The translations under genes and the position numbers were made by a program. 8,905 nucleotides of DNA, from positions 1 through 8,905 of the forward strand of contig DFDT01000159.1 in NCBI GenBank assembly GCA_002368865.1, read 5' to 3'. Shown one piece after another: positions 5,849 through 8,905 of this stretch (positions within the stretch are counted from its first letter, which is position 1; each line of letters starts with the position of its first letter). This DNA is from Lachnospiraceae bacterium UBA3821 (GTDB lineage Bacteria; Bacillota; Clostridia; Lachnospirales; Lachnospiraceae). Under the pieces are notes generated by a model. The model worked only from the letters and a program-made list of their open reading frames with translations, had not been told where the DNA came from and searched no databases.

Positions 5849-7276
5849 ATGAGTACTACTTCAAAAGCGAGTCAAAGGATCACTGCTTTACTCGACGACA
5901 ACAGTTTCGTTGAGATCGGCGGACTTGTTACGGCAAGAGCGACTGATTTCAATCTGAAGCCGACGGAAACTCCTTCGGACGGTTGTATCACCGGCTACGG
6001 AGTGATCGACGGAAACCTTGTGTATGTATATAGCCAGGATGCTTCCGTGATGAACGGAACCATCGGCGAGATGCATGCAAAGAAGATTGCAAACATTTAT
6101 GATCTGGCAATGAAGACGGGCGCGCCTGTGATCGGATTGATCGATTGCGCGGGCGTGAGACTGCAGGAGGGCACTGACGCTCTGGCTGCATTTGGAACCA
6201 TCTACGCAAAGCAGGCGGCTGCCAGCGGTGTGATCCCTCAGATCACGGCGGTGCTGGGTTCCTGCGGCGGCGGTCTGGCATTGTTCCCCACATTGACAGA
6301 TTTTACTTTTATGGAGGAGAAGAATGCAAAGCTGTTCGTCAATGCACCGAATGCGTTGGACGGCAATGTGATCACCAAGTGTGATTCTTCCTCCGCAAAA
6401 TTCCAGGCAGAGGAGAGCGGTATTGTGGATGTGGTTGCGGATGAGGCGACGATCCTGACCCAGATCCGTGAACTGATCGGTTTTCTGCCCGCAAATAATG
6501 AGTCCTATGCGGGAGAGGACTGCAGCGATGATCTGAACCGCGTGAACCCGGAGATTGCAGGCTGCGTGGGGGATACTTCGGTGGCTCTTTCCATCCTTGC
6601 AGATGACAACAATTTCTTTGAAGTGAAGAAGGATTATGCAAAGCAGATGGTGACAGGCTTTATCCGTCTGAACGGCATGACTGTTGGCGCTGTGGCAAAC
6701 CGCTGTGAGATCTGTGATGAGGACGGCAAGGTTGTAGAGAAAATGGATGCAGTGCTGACCAGACAGGGCTGTGAGAAGGCTGCTGATTTTGTGAACTTCT
6801 GTGATGCGTTTGGGATTCCTGTATTGACACTGACCAATGTAAAGGGATACGAAGCAACCATGGATTCCGAGAAGGGGATCGCAAGAGCAGCTGCGAAGCT
6901 GACCTACGCATTTGCAAATGCTACAGTGCCCAAGGTAAATCTGATCCTTGACAAGGCATACGGCACGGCTTATGTGGCGATGAATTCCAAGGCGATCGGC
7001 GCGGATATCACCATGGCATGGCCGGATGCGCAGATCGGAGCGATGGACAGCAAGCTGGCTGCCAAGATCATGTATGACGGTCAGGGAGCGGATGTCATTA
7101 ATGAAAAGGCTGTGGAATATGAGAAGATGATCCTGAATGGGAACAATGCAGCCAGAAGAGGATATGTGGATCAGATCGTAGAGGCAGGCGACACCAGAAA
7201 ATATGTGATCGGTGCCTTTGAGATGCTGTTTACAAAGAGTGAAGACGGTCCGTTAAAAAAGCATGGCGCTGTCTAG
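5849..7276 (+). CDS. Biotin-dependent acyl-CoA carboxyltransferase subunit of a Na+-pumping decarboxylase (MmdA-like)
   Basis: This 475-residue cytoplasmic subunit should transfer the carboxyl group from an acyl-CoA to the biotin of the partner carrier protein. It has the two crotonase-fold halves of the acyl-CoA carboxyltransferase family: the first with AGVRLQEG (101-108) and GSCGGGLALFP (137-147), the second with FCDAFGIPVLTL (317-328), the AYGTAYVAMNSKAIGAD stretch (370-386), AWPDAQIG (390-397) and the C-terminal KKHG. It is not an OadA/PycB-type TIM-barrel subunit, so oxaloacetate is an unlikely direct substrate; methylmalonyl-CoA or glutaconyl-CoA are candidates. It is shorter than typical MmdA (roughly 510 residues, from memory) and some signature positions differ. 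GGAGGG at 5835-5840 lies 8 bases before the ATG. An upstream extension of the frame runs through the terminator and promoter and is not used. The OadG-like gene starts 16 bases after the stop. Confidence 0.88.
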   Translation: MSTTSKASQRITALLDDNSFVEIGGLVTARATDFNLKPTETPSDGCITGYGVIDGNLVYVYSQDASVMNGTIGEMHAKKIANIYDLAMKTGAPVIGLIDCAGVRLQEGTDALAAFGTIYAKQAAASGVIPQITAVLGSCGGGLALFPTLTDFTFMEEKNAKLFVNAPNALDGNVITKCDSSSAKFQAEESGIVDVVADEATILTQIRELIGFLPANNESYAGEDCSDDLNRVNPEIAGCVGDTSVALSILADDNNFFEVKKDYAKQMVTGFIRLNGMTVGAVANRCEICDEDGKVVEKMDAVLTRQGCEKAADFVNFCDAFGIPVLTLTNVKGYEATMDSEKGIARAAAKLTYAFANATVPKVNLILDKAYGTAYVAMNSKAIGADITMAWPDAQIGAMDSKLAAKIMYDGQGADVINEKAVEYEKMILNGNNAARRGYVDQIVEAGDTRKYVIGAFEMLFTKSEDGPLKKHGAV

Positions 7277-7292
7277 AAAGGGTGATTGTAAG

Positions 7293-8084
7293 ATGAAGAA
7301 ATTTTTGATTTTGACCTGTATGATCGCCAGTGTTCTGGGAATGACCGCCTGCAGCGGCAACAAGGAATTGACCGAGTATGATCAGCAGAAGCTGATGAAG
7401 GCAAGGATCCTTGCGGAAAACAATTATGTTCCTGCCATTCAGGAGATTGTTGCCAATTATGGTGCGGATTATTTCAATGATTTTACAGCGGATGAGATCA
7501 GCTACCTGATCGGACAGACATATCAGATTGAAACCAATGGATATGCATTCAAGGGAGCGCTTGAGTCTTTTGCGAAGGCAAACGAGGAGATCGGCGGCCC
7601 CGGACAGGTGATCGATTCCACGGCGGTGATCGATGATGATCAGATCATTGTCACGGTGAATATACAGGGAACCAAGGCTCCGGCAACGGCAGAGATCGTG
7701 GTGTCAAACGATATGTTTTATGCATTGGAATCCGCATCCCTGAACAAGGTGAGCACCATGAGCGATTCCATGGGCAAGGCAGCCATGAATACCCTGCTCG
7801 GTATGGGCAGCGTGTTTATCGTGCTGATCCTGATCTCACTGATTATTTCCTGCTTCAATATCATCCCGAAGATCCAGAAGGCATTTGAAAAGAAGCCGGA
7901 AGAACAGCCTTCTTCCACCACAGGAATTGAGAAGGCGGTTGCACAGATCGCACAGCAGGAAGAGAGCACGGAAGATGACCTGGAACTGATAGCTGTCATT
8001 GCGGCAGCAATCGCAGCCAGCGAAGGAGCGACGTCCACGGACGGATTTGTGGTACGTTCCATCAAACGGCGCAAGGCTTTTTAA
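7293..8084 (+). CDS. Lipoprotein fused to an OadG-type (gamma/delta) decarboxylase membrane subunit
   Basis: The 263-residue product starts with a lipoprotein signal peptide, MKKFLILTCMIASVLGMTAC, with a lipobox-like MTAC and lipidation Cys20. Residues about 25-160 form a predicted extracytoplasmic alpha/beta domain that I do not recognise. One membrane helix follows at about 168-188 (GMGSVFIVLILISLII), then a charged linker and the tail ELIAVIAAAIAASEG with GFVVRSIKRR. That helix and tail match the small OadG/MmdD subunit that in known Na+ decarboxylases holds the complex together and contacts the biotin carrier. Classical OadG proteins are under about 120 residues, so the lipoprotein domain is an added part. 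ATG 7293 is chosen: AAAGGGTGA (7277-7285) lies upstream and the signal peptide begins cleanly there. A start at 7263 would overlap the previous gene and spoil the signal peptide. Position between the carboxyltransferase and biotin carrier genes supports the role. Confidence 0.85.
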   Translation: MKKFLILTCMIASVLGMTACSGNKELTEYDQQKLMKARILAENNYVPAIQEIVANYGADYFNDFTADEISYLIGQTYQIETNGYAFKGALESFAKANEEIGGPGQVIDSTAVIDDDQIIVTVNIQGTKAPATAEIVVSNDMFYALESASLNKVSTMSDSMGKAAMNTLLGMGSVFIVLILISLIISCFNIIPKIQKAFEKKPEEQPSSTTGIEKAVAQIAQQEESTEDDLELIAVIAAAIAASEGATSTDGFVVRSIKRRKAF

Positions 8085-8156
8085 GAGAGTATTGATAAGG
8101 CAGAGTAAAACATAAAAATAAGTTCAATGCCGCAAGGACGGCGAAAGGAGATAAAC

Positions 8157-8531
8157 ATGAAGAATTATACCATTACCGTAAATGGCAACGTATATGACGT
8201 AGTTGTAGAAGAGGGCGCATCTACCGGCGCACCCGTAGCAGCAAAAGCACCTGCAGCACCCAAGGCTGCACCTAAGGCAGCACCCGCAGCGGCACCTAAG
8301 GCTGCAGGCGGAGCAGGCAGTGTAAGAATTGAGGCCGGTGCAGCAGGTAAGGTCTTCAAGATCGAGGCAAATGTAGGCCAGGCTGTTAAGAAGGGTGATC
8401 CCGTTGTGATCATCGAGGCGATGAAGATGGAGATTCCTGTAGTTGCACCTCAGGACGGTACGGTAGCAAGTATTGATGCCGCTGTTGGTGATGCTGTGGA
8501 AGCCGGCGCACTTCTTGCAACAATGAACTAA
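8157..8531 (+). CDS. Biotin carrier protein of the Na+-pumping decarboxylase (MmdC/GcdC-like)
   Basis: The 124-residue protein carries biotin between the carboxyltransferase and the membrane decarboxylase. The N-terminus KNYTITVNGNVYDVVVEEG (2-20) is the conserved opening of these subunits. Residues about 24-52 form a flexible Ala/Pro/Lys linker with APK and AAPKA repeats. The biotinyl domain follows (about 55-124) with the signature EAMKM at 87-91, so the biotinylated residue is Lys90. AAAGGAG at 8144-8150 lies 6 bases before the ATG; an in-frame start at 8127 lacks such a site. The gene lies 72 bases after the OadG-like gene and 46 before the beta-subunit gene. The alternative reading as an acetyl-CoA carboxylase BCCP (AccB) is disfavoured by the neighbours. 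Confidence 0.95.
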   Translation: MKNYTITVNGNVYDVVVEEGASTGAPVAAKAPAAPKAAPKAAPAAAPKAAGGAGSVRIEAGAAGKVFKIEANVGQAVKKGDPVVIIEAMKMEIPVVAPQDGTVASIDAAVGDAVEAGALLATMN

Positions 8532-8577
8532 AGAGTGCGGATTTCGATTTCACGAACAAACAACAGGAGGTCAGAAA

Positions 8578-8905
8578 ATGGATTATATCGTAAATACGCT
8601 TAACAATCTGATCCACCAGACAGCTTTTTTTAATCTGACTGTGGGAAACTACATCATGATTGTTGTTGCGTGCTTTTTCCTTTATTTAGCCATCCGGCAT
8701 GAATTCGAACCGCTTCTTCTGGTTCCGATCGCATTCGGCATGCTGTTGGTTAATATTTATCCCGACATTATGTTGGAGCCCTCTAAGGCGGCCAACGGCG
8801 TGGGCGGTCTGCTACATTATTTCTATATTCTGGATGAGTGGGCGATCATGCCTTCCCTGATCTTCATGGGTGTAGGTGCAATGACCGACTTCGGTCCCCT
8901 GATCG
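8578..8905 (+). CDS. Na+-translocating decarboxylase beta subunit, N-terminal part (MmdB/OadB/GcdB family, cut by window end)
   Basis: The frame is open from ATG 8578 to the window edge and gives 109 residues plus one base. CAGGAGG at 8564-8570 sits 7 bases upstream, a strong ribosome binding site. The product is hydrophobic and shows the beta-subunit pattern: a first membrane segment around 23-38 (GNYIMIVVACFFLYLAIR), then FEPLLLVPIAFGMLLVNI (43-60), and LIFMGVGAMTDFGPLI near the end, a near-invariant family stretch. In relatives of roughly 370-435 residues this subunit decarboxylates carboxybiotin and exports Na+; the catalytic and ion-binding residues mostly lie beyond the window. It completes the set of carboxyltransferase, OadG-like, biotin carrier and pump subunits. 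Confidence 0.93.
   Translation, partial: MDYIVNTLNNLIHQTAFFNLTVGNYIMIVVACFFLYLAIRHEFEPLLLVPIAFGMLLVNIYPDIMLEPSKAANGVGGLLHYFYILDEWAIMPSLIFMGVGAMTDFGPLI

Noticed and set aside
8092..8120. Possible internal promoter (TTGATA at 8092) before the biotin carrier gene
   Set aside because: No acceptable -10 box occurs 16-18 bases downstream; the AT-rich stretch alone is not enough.
8165..8413. Minus-strand Ala-rich open frame opposite the biotin carrier
   Set aside because: It is the complement of the Ala/Pro-rich linker and biotinyl domain; low complexity keeps the reverse frame open.

Overview
The window looks like chromosomal DNA from a Gram-positive anaerobe of the class Clostridia, most likely a Lachnospiraceae-type gut bacterium. 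This is inferred from gene content and order, strong purine-rich Shine-Dalgarno sites, balanced base composition, and a clostridial-type sodium-pump decarboxylase gene set. Every supported gene is on the plus strand. I see no mobile element, CRISPR array, rRNA or tRNA, and no gene-free stretch longer than about 110 bases.

Layout. (1) Positions 1-60 hold the basic C-terminal tail of an unidentified gene, followed by a likely terminator. (2) 157-744 encodes a multi-pass membrane protein of the CmpB-like 'putative ABC transporter permease' family. (3) 814-5738 looks like one five-gene transcription unit: a D-Ala-D-Ala carboxypeptidase, a membrane-anchored metallophosphoesterase, the condensin-associated genes scpA and scpB, and a second, more divergent D-Ala-D-Ala carboxypeptidase. 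It ends at a strong terminator (5755-5784). The linkage of scpAB to a dacB-like gene resembles the order known from Bacillus. The unit joins cell-wall trimming with chromosome segregation. (4) A sigma-A-type extended -10 promoter starts immediately after that terminator and drives a second operon (5849 to beyond the window). It encodes an acyl-CoA carboxyltransferase (MmdA-like), a lipoprotein fused to an OadG-type membrane subunit, a biotin carrier protein, and the start of the sodium-translocating beta subunit (MmdB/OadB/GcdB family).

The second operon should form a biotin-dependent, membrane-bound decarboxylase. The carboxyltransferase moves CO2 from an acyl-CoA to the biotin carrier, and the beta subunit releases it while exporting Na+. 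The true substrate (methylmalonyl-CoA, glutaconyl-CoA or another) cannot be fixed from this sequence.

The most noteworthy points are the unusual lipoprotein-OadG fusion, the divergent carboxyltransferase, and a long hairpin at 761-811. That hairpin buries the ribosome binding site of the first carboxypeptidase and may act both as a terminator and as a translational lock on read-through transcripts. I found no convincing wholly new system.
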